Source: an uncultured Lachnospiraceae bacterium (lineage in GTDB: Bacteria > Bacillota > Clostridia > Lachnospirales > Lachnospiraceae). From it: 59,641 nucleotides of DNA. The notes below the pieces were generated by a model. It did no database searches. It was not told the DNA's origin and saw only the letters and a list, made by a program, of their open reading frames with translations. Positions within the stretch are counted from its first letter, which is position 1. Each line of letters begins with the position of its first letter. The position numbers and the translations under genes are program-made. Positions 25,178 through 32,684 of this stretch are shown piece after piece. The stretch covers positions 1-59,641 of the forward strand of contig CAJUDE010000016.1 in the NCBI GenBank assembly GCA_910585295.1, given 5' to 3'.

Positions 25178-25783
25178 ATGCAGGTTGTGCAGGTTATAGA
25201 ATTGGACAAAAAGCGGGTTCGGGTAGTTTTGGATAATGGGAGGGAATTCCCATTGTACCGTGGGGAAGGGAAAAAGTATTCCCTGGCAGAAGGCGTGGAA
25301 CTTTCTAAGGAGCAATACGAAGAGATCCATAACGAGATTTTAGTGAAGCGTGCGAGGAAACGTGCGATGCATTTGCTTGAGCGGATGGACCGCACAGAAG
25401 CGCAGCTTAGGGCAAAGCTTCAACAGGGATTTTATCCTGAAGACATTATTGAAGATGCCATTTCCTATGTAAAAGGGTTCCATTATCTGGACGATGCCCG
25501 GTATGCCTGGAATTACGTCCAGAACCAGAATGGCAAAAAGAGCCGGGGCAGGATACGGCTGGAGCTGTTAGGGAAAGGGATTTGCAAGGATACGGTTGCA
25601 CAAGCGTTAGAGGAAGGGTACGGGCAAGGGCAGGAGCAGGAATTAATTTTGAAATGGGCTAAGAAGCGGAATTATTCTGGAAAAACGGCAGATTTGAAGG
25701 AAAAGCAGAAGATGTATCAGTTTTTGCTGCGGAAGGGTTTCCAATCAGATGATATTTTGCATGTATTAGACTACTTGACATAA
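25178..25783 (+). CDS. recX: Regulatory protein RecX
   Basis: 201 residues, made of helical RecX repeats (LERMDRTEAQLRAKLQQGFY, FHYLDDARYAWNYVQNQ, IRLELLGKGI). RecX binds RecA filaments and limits their extension. It lies 42 bases after recA with no terminator between, so both are probably under the SOS promoter. No clear terminator follows before rny. Confidence 0.92.
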   Translation: MQVVQVIELDKKRVRVVLDNGREFPLYRGEGKKYSLAEGVELSKEQYEEIHNEILVKRARKRAMHLLERMDRTEAQLRAKLQQGFYPEDIIEDAISYVKGFHYLDDARYAWNYVQNQNGKKSRGRIRLELLGKGICKDTVAQALEEGYGQGQEQELILKWAKKRNYSGKTADLKEKQKMYQFLLRKGFQSDDILHVLDYLT

Positions 25784-25914
25784 AGCGGAAAAAAGTATAA
25801 AATCAATATGTTGTAAATCATGTCCATAGGTTGCATATGTTTCGTGCAATTTATTGTATATGACACATATTAGAAACGGAAATGTTTTGCTATATGTACA
25901 ATGAAAATTTAATA

Positions 25915-25927
25915 AGGAGGTGCTCCT
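25915..25927 (+). promoter_or_regulatory. rny: Hairpin over the rny ribosome site
   Basis: AGGAG (25915-25919), loop GTG, CTCCT (25923-25927) immediately before the GTG start. The ribosome site is thus one arm of a 5-base stem, which may lower translation initiation. Short, so it may be chance. Confidence 0.35.
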
Positions 25928-27475
25928 GTGCCACAAATTTTAATCGCTGTAGCAGTCACGTTAATTTTTGCAGTACCTGTTACTTACTTTTCGACGGTTG
26001 CATACCGCAAGCGTGTCGTGGAATCCAAAATTGGAAGCGCGGAAGAAAAAGCAAGGGAAATCATAGATGAGGCTGTAAAGGCTGCAGAGACCAAGAAGCG
26101 TGAATCTTTGCTGGAGATTAAGGAAGAGTCGATTCGCACGAAGAATGACTTGGACAAAGAAATCAAAGAACGAAGGAATGAGATTCAGCGCAACGAGCGG
26201 CGGATTATCCAGAAAGAAGAAAATCTGGACAGGAAATTAGAAGCCATCGAGAAAAAGGAATCCGGCTTTGCAGCAAAGGAAGAAGAAATTAACAGACAAA
26301 AAGCAGAAGTTACAAGGCTACACGAGGAACGCGTACAGGAACTTGAGAGAATCTCAGGATTGACCTCTGAACAAGCAAAAGATTATCTTTTAAAGATGAT
26401 TGAAGATGATGTGAAGCTTGATACTGCAAAATTAATCAAAGAAATGGAAATCAAAGCAAAAGAAGAAGCTGGGAAAAAAGCAAAAGAATACGTGGTGACT
26501 GCCATTCAAAAATGCGCAGTAGACCATGTGGCAGAGACGACAATATCTGTGGTCCAGCTTCCAAATGACGAGATGAAGGGAAGGATTATCGGTCGGGAAG
26601 GAAGGAACATCCGAACCTTGGAGACGATGACAGGTGTGGATTTAATTATTGATGACACGCCAGAAGCAGTGATCCTTTCTGGATTTGACCCGGTTCGCCG
26701 GGAGGTTGCCCGCATTGCTTTGGAGAAACTGATTGTGGATGGGCGCATCCATCCAGCAAGGATTGAGGAAATGGTTGAGAAAGCCCAAAAAGAAGTGGAA
26801 ACCATGATGCGGGAAGAAGGGGAGGCAGCCACCCTTGAGATTGGAGTACATGGAATTCATCCTGAACTTGTGCGGCTTCTTGGTAAAATGAAATTCCGTA
26901 CAAGCTATGGCCAAAATGCGTTGAAGCATTCTATTGAGGTAGCGCAGCTTTCCGGATTGCTGGCGGCAGAGATTGGCGTAGACGTAAGGGTGGCGAAGAG
27001 GGCTGGCCTTCTTCATGATATCGGCAAGGCTCTTGACCGTGAAATGGAAGGCTCACATATTCAGATTGGTGTGGATTTGTGTAGGAAATACAAGGAAAGT
27101 CCGACCGTAATTAATGCAGTGGAAGCTCATCATGGAGATGTAGAAGCAGAATCTTTGATTGCGTGCCTTGTGCAGGCAGCCGATGCAATTTCGGCGGCAA
27201 GGCCAGGCGCAAGAAGAGAGACATTAGAAACATATTCAAACAGATTGAAACAGTTAGAAGACATTGCTAATGGTTTTAAAGGTGTTGATAAGTCTTTTGC
27301 TATTCAGGCAGGTAGGGAGATTCGTATTATGGTAGTTCCTGACCAGATCAATGATGCCGACATGGTATTGTTGGCGCGGGATATTTCAAAACAGATTGAA
27401 AATGAGTTGGAATATCCAGGACAGATTAAAGTCAATGTGATCCGTGAATCTCGTGTAACCGATTATGCAAAGTAG
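25928..27475 (+). CDS. rny: Ribonuclease Y
   Basis: 515 residues, usual length. A membrane-anchored endoribonuclease that starts decay and processing of many mRNAs. N-terminal membrane helix (1-20), long coiled coil (about 30-180), KH RNA-binding domain (GRIIGREGRNIRTLETMTGV), then HD hydrolase domain with HDIGKALD and the tail IKVNVIRESR. Start GTG 25928 after AAGGAGG. A transcript of its own seems likely, ending at 27546-27574. Confidence 0.96.
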   Translation: MPQILIAVAVTLIFAVPVTYFSTVAYRKRVVESKIGSAEEKAREIIDEAVKAAETKKRESLLEIKEESIRTKNDLDKEIKERRNEIQRNERRIIQKEENLDRKLEAIEKKESGFAAKEEEINRQKAEVTRLHEERVQELERISGLTSEQAKDYLLKMIEDDVKLDTAKLIKEMEIKAKEEAGKKAKEYVVTAIQKCAVDHVAETTISVVQLPNDEMKGRIIGREGRNIRTLETMTGVDLIIDDTPEAVILSGFDPVRREVARIALEKLIVDGRIHPARIEEMVEKAQKEVETMMREEGEAATLEIGVHGIHPELVRLLGKMKFRTSYGQNALKHSIEVAQLSGLLAAEIGVDVRVAKRAGLLHDIGKALDREMEGSHIQIGVDLCRKYKESPTVINAVEAHHGDVEAESLIACLVQAADAISAARPGARRETLETYSNRLKQLEDIANGFKGVDKSFAIQAGREIRIMVVPDQINDADMVLLARDISKQIENELEYPGQIKVNVIRESRVTDYAK

Positions 27476-27545
27476 CAGTTGCACAAGTTTGAGGAAAGGG
27501 ACAGGCTTCTGGAAGAAGTTTGCCTGACATGCTCAGATTAGCAGG

Positions 27546-27574
27546 CCGTCAACATTTTGTTGGCGGTCTTTTTT
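27546..27574 (+). terminator. Terminator of rny
   Basis: CCGTCAACA (27546-27554) pairs with TGTTGGCGG (27558-27566 approx.), then TCTTTTTT. Its T-tract runs directly into a TATAGGAAA palindromic repeat module. Confidence 0.88.
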
Positions 27575-28025
27575 ATCTTATAGGAAATACCGTGTTACTG
27601 TGAAGTGTTAAAGTATATAAATTTTCTATAAGATAAAAAAATTATGCGCAGCTTGCGGAGAGGGAATTTATTGCTACGCAATCCGCTCGCGCGCGGAGAA
27701 TGCGCTGTGCGCATTCTTTGTTCTCTTATAGGAAATACCTTGTCACGTTAAAGTGTGAAAGTATCTTTCCTATAAGAGAAAAATAGAGACACGCACTCGT
27801 GCGAATAGAAGATGTCACTGCGTGACCGCACTCGGAGCAACAAAGGTTCTAAGCGCCAGTGGCTCTTGTTCAGAACGGATCGAAACGGAGTGTAGACGCC
27901 AAGCCCCTCATGTGTGAGGGGTAGGGAAGCCCCAGTGGGCTTGCCCACTTTGTTATCTTAAAGGGAAAATAGCTGCTCTTGCAGCCGCGCTCTGGCGCGA
28001 GAGTCCGGCTCGCCGGACTCTTTGG
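27571..28025. repeat. Large palindromic repeat block E
   Basis: Fills the gap between rny and the NUDIX gene. In order: hairpin CTTATAGGAAA...TTTTCTATAAG (27577-27632 approx.); TATGCGCAGCTTGCGGAGAG; hairpin GAATGCGC-TGT-GCGCATTC (27698-27716) with tail TTTGTTC; hairpin TCTTATAGGAAA...TTTCCTATAAGA; ACACGCACTCGTGCGAA; TCACTGCGTGA; CCGCACTCGG; CCCCTCATGTGTGAGGGG; GTGGGC-TT-GCCCAC with tail TTTG; GAGTCCGG-CTCG-CCGGACTC (28001-28020) with tail TTTG. The first about 150 bases are almost identical to 43553-43705. No coding content. Confidence 0.9.
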
Positions 28026-28045
28026 TCATTTAAGGAGGAATGATT

Positions 28046-28597
28046 ATGAAACAGCCTATGTTAAAGAGGGTCAAAAGGGTATTGGAACATAAAGGGGCAA
28101 TTCTTGATATTTATTCTGATTATATGGAGCTGCCAGATGGGAAAATTGAAAAATGGGATTATGTGGAACACCGCAAAGGCGCGGCGGCGGTAATCCCAGT
28201 GCTGCCAGACGGCAGGATTTTAATGGTCCGCCAATACCGGAACGCATTAGAGCGGTTTACGTTGGAGATCCCTGCAGGGGCTAGGGATTCCAAGACTGAG
28301 CCTACAATAGAATGTGCTTCAAGGGAGTTAGAGGAGGAGACCGGGTACCGTTGTGAGAACCTGGAATTTTTAATTTCCCTGCGCACAACAGTGGCGTTTT
28401 GCAATGAGTTGGTGGATGTATATGTGGCGCGTGATTTGGCTCCTTCCAGCCAGCATTTGGATGAGGGGGAATTTATTGACTTAGAGCCGCATACCCTAGA
28501 AGAACTTTGTGATTTGGTTTATCAGGGGATTATACAGGATGGCAAGACGGTTGCCGCCATTATGGCCTATAAGAATAAATATATTGGCAATTGCTGA
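28046..28597 (+). CDS. NUDIX hydrolase, ADP-ribose pyrophosphatase-like
   Basis: 183 residues. The NUDIX box is readable in GARDSKTEPTIECASRELEE followed by ETGY, with one residue more than usual in the first spacer. Overall it resembles NudF-type ADP-ribose pyrophosphatases, which split ADP-ribose to AMP and ribose 5-phosphate. ATG 28046 is chosen over ATG 28040 because AAGGAGG (28032-28038) has the right spacing. It lies directly after repeat block E and 70 bases before spoIIM. Confidence 0.85.
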   Translation: MKQPMLKRVKRVLEHKGAILDIYSDYMELPDGKIEKWDYVEHRKGAAAVIPVLPDGRILMVRQYRNALERFTLEIPAGARDSKTEPTIECASRELEEETGYRCENLEFLISLRTTVAFCNELVDVYVARDLAPSSQHLDEGEFIDLEPHTLEELCDLVYQGIIQDGKTVAAIMAYKNKYIGNC

Positions 28598-28667
28598 TAT
28601 TTCACTGCCAGGTAATAATTTTTTCAGGAGGACTTGCATAAGATTAGAAAAAACGAATGGTAAGCTT

Positions 28668-29303
28668 ATGAAAAAATTATTGCGTTTATCTTGGCGCCAG
28701 CGGGGTATGATTACCAAAAATGAGTCCCTATGGATAAAAGTTATGAAGGCCTTTCTGTTTGCCTCTTTTGTGGCAGGCATTTTTGCGGCAAACCTTATGG
28801 GGAGGGAGGCAGTTTCCAATGCAGGGGTGTTGAATGATTATTTTATTGAAAAGTTCCAATATGCCCAGGTAAATGGGGAGAACCTGTTTTTTTATATTAT
28901 TCGGGAACGCCTTCCTTTGTTATTGCTGTTATGTTTGCTGCTGTTTACTTCTTTTGGGGTTCTAGGCGGGGTCCTTGCCTTAGGGTGGCAGGGGTTTTCC
29001 GTGGGCTTTATGCTATCTACTGGGATTGCCAAGTATGGCGTGAAAGGGATTTTATTGGTGTTGGGAGGGCTGTTCCCACAATATTTATTTTACCTTCCTG
29101 TGTATATTGGCTATTGTTATATTGCAGTGTTTTTACGGCAGGGGCTTCGTGGGGAAGGGGATAGGGCAGCGCCAGACCGCAGGCTTTTGTATGGCATGGG
29201 CCTGCTGGCCTTCGCCCTGCTGTTTGTGATGTTTGCCGCCGGGATTTTTTTAGAGAGTTATGTCAATCCTGTGATTTTGAAAAATATACTTCAAATTATG
29301 TAA
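28668..29303 (+). CDS. spoIIM: Stage II sporulation protein M
   Basis: 211 residues, similar to Bacillus SpoIIM (214). A membrane protein with about five helices that, with SpoIID and SpoIIP, drives septal peptidoglycan thinning and engulfment. Family signatures: the start LRLSWRQRGMITKNESLWIK, the middle TSFGVLGGVLALGWQGFSVG and GGLFPQYLFYLPVYIGYCY. ATG 28668 has only a weak ribosome site; an AGGAGG 40 bases upstream has no standard start codon in frame. The homologues begin here, so I keep it. It sits between the NUDIX gene and xerD. Confidence 0.9.
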   Translation: MKKLLRLSWRQRGMITKNESLWIKVMKAFLFASFVAGIFAANLMGREAVSNAGVLNDYFIEKFQYAQVNGENLFFYIIRERLPLLLLLCLLLFTSFGVLGGVLALGWQGFSVGFMLSTGIAKYGVKGILLVLGGLFPQYLFYLPVYIGYCYIAVFLRQGLRGEGDRAAPDRRLLYGMGLLAFALLFVMFAAGIFLESYVNPVILKNILQIM

Positions 29304-29312
29304 AATTGGTAT

Positions 29313-29341
29313 TTGCTTTTCCAGGGATATCTTATTATAAT
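29313..29341 (+). promoter_or_regulatory. Promoter of xerD
   Basis: TTGCTT (29313-29318), 17-base spacer, TATAAT (29336-29341), 46 bases before the xerD start. Confidence 0.7.
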
Positions 29342-29387
29342 GTGGGTAGCGGTAATGTTTAGACAGGGATAGATGAGGTAGTGGATT

Positions 29388-30269
29388 ATGGTAAGTGAGA
29401 TTCATAAGTTTGCCAAGTATATGAAAGAAGTGCGGAAAACTTCCAATAACACAGTGGTTTCTTATGAACGGGATTTAAAGAAAATGAGCCAGTATTTTCT
29501 GGGGCAGGGCATTGGGGACGTTGCACAAGTGACTGCCACAGGGCTGAATTCTTATATTCTGTTCCAAGAGAAACAGGGGAAGAAGCCGTCGACCATTTCA
29601 AGAAGCATTGCTGCCCTTAAGGCGTTTTTCCACTATCTGCAAAAAGAAGGCTATATTGAAGAGGACATTGCAGAAGGGTTAAAAGCGCCAAAAGTTGAGA
29701 AAAAAGTTCCGGTAATCTTAACAAAGGAGGAAATGGTCCGCTTGCTGGAAGAAACAAAAGGGGATACGCCAAAAGAATTGCGGGACAGCGCGATGCTGGA
29801 ACTGCTGTATGCTACTGGGATCCGTGTGTCGGAACTGGTTTCCTTGAAAGTGGTGGATGTAAACCTTCAGATGGAATACATTACCTGCAGGGAAGGGGGC
29901 AAGGAGCGTATTATTCCTTTTGGGGCAGTGGCAAGGAGGGCTTTGGAAGCGTACTTACGGGAAGGGCGCCCTGTGATGACAAAACAGGACAGCCTGCATT
30001 TATTTACAAATTGTTCTGGCCAGGCTATGAGCCGGCAGGGTTTTTGGAAATTGGTAAAGGCATACGGCAGGAAAGCCGGGATTACCAGGGAACTAACGCC
30101 CCATACACTGCGCCATTCGTTCGCTGTCCATCTGGTCAGCAATGGTGCAGACCTTCACTCTGTGCAGGAAATGCTGGGGCATTCAGATATTTCAACAACC
30201 CAGGTCTATGCCCGGATGGCACAAAGCCGCATCCGGGATGTTTATGCAAAGGCGCACCCTAGGAATTAG
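29388..30269 (+). CDS. xerD: Site-specific tyrosine recombinase XerD
   Basis: 293 residues. It resolves chromosome dimers at dif with XerC. N-terminal SAM-like DNA-binding half (1-about 105), C-terminal catalytic half with Arg in ATGIRVSEL, Lys in GGKER, HTLRH, LGHSD and the nucleophile Tyr in TQVYAR. Length and chromosomal context (after NUDIX and spoIIM, as in related genomes) favour the housekeeping enzyme over a mobile-element integrase; no att sites were seen. The stop codon is inside the terminator stem. Confidence 0.93.
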   Translation: MVSEIHKFAKYMKEVRKTSNNTVVSYERDLKKMSQYFLGQGIGDVAQVTATGLNSYILFQEKQGKKPSTISRSIAALKAFFHYLQKEGYIEEDIAEGLKAPKVEKKVPVILTKEEMVRLLEETKGDTPKELRDSAMLELLYATGIRVSELVSLKVVDVNLQMEYITCREGGKERIIPFGAVARRALEAYLREGRPVMTKQDSLHLFTNCSGQAMSRQGFWKLVKAYGRKAGITRELTPHTLRHSFAVHLVSNGADLHSVQEMLGHSDISTTQVYARMAQSRIRDVYAKAHPRN

Positions 30270-30281
30270 GGTGCGCCTTTT
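30251..30281. terminator. Terminator overlapping the xerD stop, likely bidirectional
   Basis: GGCGCACCCTA (30251-30261) pairs perfectly with TAGGGTGCGCC (30267-30277), followed by TTTT; AAA precedes it, so it can also stop the convergent DAHP synthase transcript. The xerD TAG is the first three bases of the 3' arm. Confidence 0.9.
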
Positions 30282-30316
30282 GGCATAGGGGCATGCAGGA
30301 AAGCCATGCCTTGCTT

Positions 30317-31348
30317 TTACACATTCATTTCTGCAATGTGGTAGATTAATTCTTCTGATTCTTTCCAGCCCAGGCATGGGTCGGTAATTGATTTCCCATA
30401 AACATGTTCCCCAACCTTCTGGCAGCCAGGCTCAAGGTAGCTTTCAATCATAACGCCCTTAACCATTTTTTTGATTTCAGGGGAGGTTTTGCGGTTATGC
30501 ATAATTTCTTTTACAATACGGATTTGCTGTTCATACTGTTTGTTGGAATTTGAGTGGTTAGAGTCAATAATTGCCGCAGGGTTCACAAGGTCCATTTTAT
30601 CATACATCTGGATAAGGAGTTCTAAGTCCTCATAATGGTAGTTGGGGATGCATACCCCGCGTTTATTGACTGCCCCACGCAAAACTACATGGGTCAGCGG
30701 ATTGCCTGTAGTGCTTACTTCATAGCCACGGAATACGAAATGGTGGGGGTGCTGCCCGGCATATACAGAGTTAAGCATTACGGAATAATCGCCGCTGGTT
30801 GGGTTTTTCATCCCGGCAGGCACGTCAAAGCCGCTGACAGTCAGGCGGTGGTGCTGGTCCTCCACCGAACGGGCCCCAATGGCGACATAGGACAGCAAAT
30901 CTTCCACATAAGGCCAGTTTTCTGGGTAAAGCATTTCGTCTGCAGAAGACAGCCCGCTTTCTTCTAATGCGCGGATATGCATTTTGCGCATGGCAATCAA
31001 CCCAGCAAGCATATCAGGCCTTTTTTCCGGGTCAGGCTGGTGGGCGATGCCTTTATAGCCTTCCCCGGTGGTGCGCGGCTTGTTTGTGTAAATACGCGGC
31101 ACAATAACGATATGGTCCGCTACCTTTTCCTGGACGCTGCGCAAGCGGCTGATATAGTCGCATACAGAGTCTTCATTGTCTGCGGAGCAAGGGCCTATAA
31201 TGACAAGGAATTTGCTTGATTTGCCAGTAATAATGTCCTGGACCATTTGGTCCCGTTCCAGCTTGGTACGGGCTGCCTGGGGGGATAGGGCATATTCCTG
31301 TTTGATTTCTTCCGGGGTTGGAAGCTGTTTTAAAAATGTGAAACTCAT
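30317..31348 (-). CDS. 3-deoxy-7-phosphoheptulonate (DAHP) synthase, AroFGH type
   Basis: 343 residues. The first enzyme of aromatic amino acid synthesis, joining phosphoenolpyruvate and erythrose 4-phosphate. Signatures of the class I-alpha form: LVIIGPCSADNEDSVCDYIS near 49-68, PRTTGEGYKG, VLRGAVNKRGVC with HYEDL, and DSNHSNSNKQ. An allosteric extension typical of the E. coli type is present, so it may be feedback-regulated. It diverges from the chorismate mutase-shikimate kinase gene, with a shared 247-base gap. Confidence 0.93.
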   Translation of the reverse strand: MSFTFLKQLPTPEEIKQEYALSPQAARTKLERDQMVQDIITGKSSKFLVIIGPCSADNEDSVCDYISRLRSVQEKVADHIVIVPRIYTNKPRTTGEGYKGIAHQPDPEKRPDMLAGLIAMRKMHIRALEESGLSSADEMLYPENWPYVEDLLSYVAIGARSVEDQHHRLTVSGFDVPAGMKNPTSGDYSVMLNSVYAGQHPHHFVFRGYEVSTTGNPLTHVVLRGAVNKRGVCIPNYHYEDLELLIQMYDKMDLVNPAAIIDSNHSNSNKQYEQQIRIVKEIMHNRKTSPEIKKMVKGVMIESYLEPGCQKVGEHVYGKSITDPCLGWKESEELIYHIAEMNV

Positions 31349-31595
31349 GGTGGTTCGCTCCTTCTTTCTATAGGTTCATTTGTATATGATAACAGTCTCT
31401 GTTTTTGTTAGAAAGCATGTTGGGAAGTTCCCATGCAATATCTTAATGGATTCCATAATAGATGTCAATGGCTGACTTTGCTTGGGGTTATTTTTATGTT
31501 GCAATGTGGAAGAGCGCTTGGTATAATTAGCCTGTTGCTTTCACGTGATAAAGGGGCTGAAAAGCCAAAGCAAAGAACCATGAATGGAGGGAACC

Positions 31596-32396
31596 ATGAA
31601 TCATTTAGAAGAGTTGCGTGTCAGGCTGTCCGTATGTGACGAACAGATTTTGGAGTGCCTTTTAAAAAGGAACGCTATTGTAGAAGATATTATGAAATAC
31701 AAGGAATCCCATAATATGCAGATTATCCAGCCAGAACAGGAGAGGCGGCAGACACAGAAGCTGATAGGGGAACTGGAAGGGAAGCGCCATGCAAAAGAGA
31801 TTTTAGACATTTTTAACCGCATTACCTATAACAGTAAGAAGATCCAAGCTAGGCATCTGTTTCGCTATAATATCGTTTTGATTGGGTTTATGGGAAGCGG
31901 TAAGTCAACCATATCTGATTATTTAAGCACGATGTTTGCCATGGAGACGGTAGAAATGGATCAGATTATTGCTGAACGGGAAGCCATGAGCATTTCCGAT
32001 ATTTTTGCAGTGTATGGGGAAGAGTATTTCCGTAACCTGGAAACCAGGCTTTTGATTGAACTGCAAGAGAAAAGCAATGTTGTCATTTCTTGTGGCGGCG
32101 GGACGCCTATGCGTGAAAATAATGTAGCTGAAATGAAGAAAAATGGGAGGGTTGTCCTGTTGACTGCCAGCCCTGAAACAATTTACCACCGCATCAAAGA
32201 CAACCATGACAGGCCTTTGCTGGAGGATAATAAAAATGTTCCGTTTATCTCGGAATTAATGGAGAAAAGAAGGAAAAAATATGAGGCTGCAGCAGATGTG
32301 ATTATTGAGACGGATGGGAAGAGCGAGCTTGAGATTTGTGAAGAGCTTGTGCAGAAGCTGTTAGAGTTGGATGCAAAAAATGGCGGCGCCGCATAA
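31596..32396 (+). CDS. Chorismate mutase-shikimate kinase fusion
   Basis: 266 residues. Residues 1-about 85 form a helical AroQ-type chorismate mutase domain (LEELRVRLSVCDEQILECLL, then VEDIMKYKE). Residues about 90-266 are a shikimate kinase with Walker A GFMGSGKST, VEMDQIIAER, RNLETRLL, and the substrate-binding CGGGTPMR. Both activities belong to the aromatic pathway, but at different steps. ATG 31596 is preferred over ATG 31584 because GGAGG is five bases before it. It diverges from DAHP synthase. The mutase half might act mainly as a sensor domain; that is speculation. Confidence 0.88.
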   Translation: MNHLEELRVRLSVCDEQILECLLKRNAIVEDIMKYKESHNMQIIQPEQERRQTQKLIGELEGKRHAKEILDIFNRITYNSKKIQARHLFRYNIVLIGFMGSGKSTISDYLSTMFAMETVEMDQIIAEREAMSISDIFAVYGEEYFRNLETRLLIELQEKSNVVISCGGGTPMRENNVAEMKKNGRVVLLTASPETIYHRIKDNHDRPLLEDNKNVPFISELMEKRRKKYEAAADVIIETDGKSELEICEELVQKLLELDAKNGGAA

Positions 32397-32411
32397 TACA
32401 TAAGAGAAGGA

Positions 32412-32682
32412 ATGGCTAGATAGGAGGTATCGTATCTAGCCATCCCTTCAGAAATGAGAAACTTGCCGGGGGATGCACACCCTGCGTGGAAGGAACGCAG
32501 TTGCCGACACAATCGCGTTCCTGCGCAGGAACCCGGCAAGCTGGATGTTTAGGCACATAAGGAATTCTTTTGGGATTCCTTATGTAATTAGGGCGTCAAA
32601 AGCACCTTTGGCGCTGCGCCCATACCATAATATTGATATTGCACATCAAGCTATGGCATAGAGCGGGTGCAGCGCACCCCAG
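32412..32682. repeat. Hairpin block F after the shikimate kinase fusion
   Basis: A series of palindromes without coding content: ATGGCTAGATA/TATCTAGCCAT (32412-32443), which may end transcription of the fusion gene; outer stem CTTGCCGGG (32462-32470) with CCCGGCAAG (32532-32540) enclosing GGAACGC/GCGTTCC; ACATAAGGAAT...GATTCCTTATGT; GGGCG...GCGCCC; and GGGTGC-AGC-GCACCC. The third resembles the AGGAAA hairpin at 613-648 in loop but not in stem. The block ends at the stop of the convergent oxidoreductase. Confidence 0.75.
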
Positions 32683-32684
32683 CC

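Noticed and set aside
27571..28025. CRISPR array or rRNA-like structure in the large repeat block
   Set aside because: Repeats are unequal, palindromic and without regular spacers; no cas genes.
29388..30269. Integrase of a mobile element
   Set aside because: Length, motifs and neighbours fit housekeeping XerD, and no att sites or cargo genes are adjacent.
31433..31639. 68-codon frame upstream of the shikimate kinase fusion
   Set aside because: Overlaps the start of the fusion gene in another frame and has no ribosome site.
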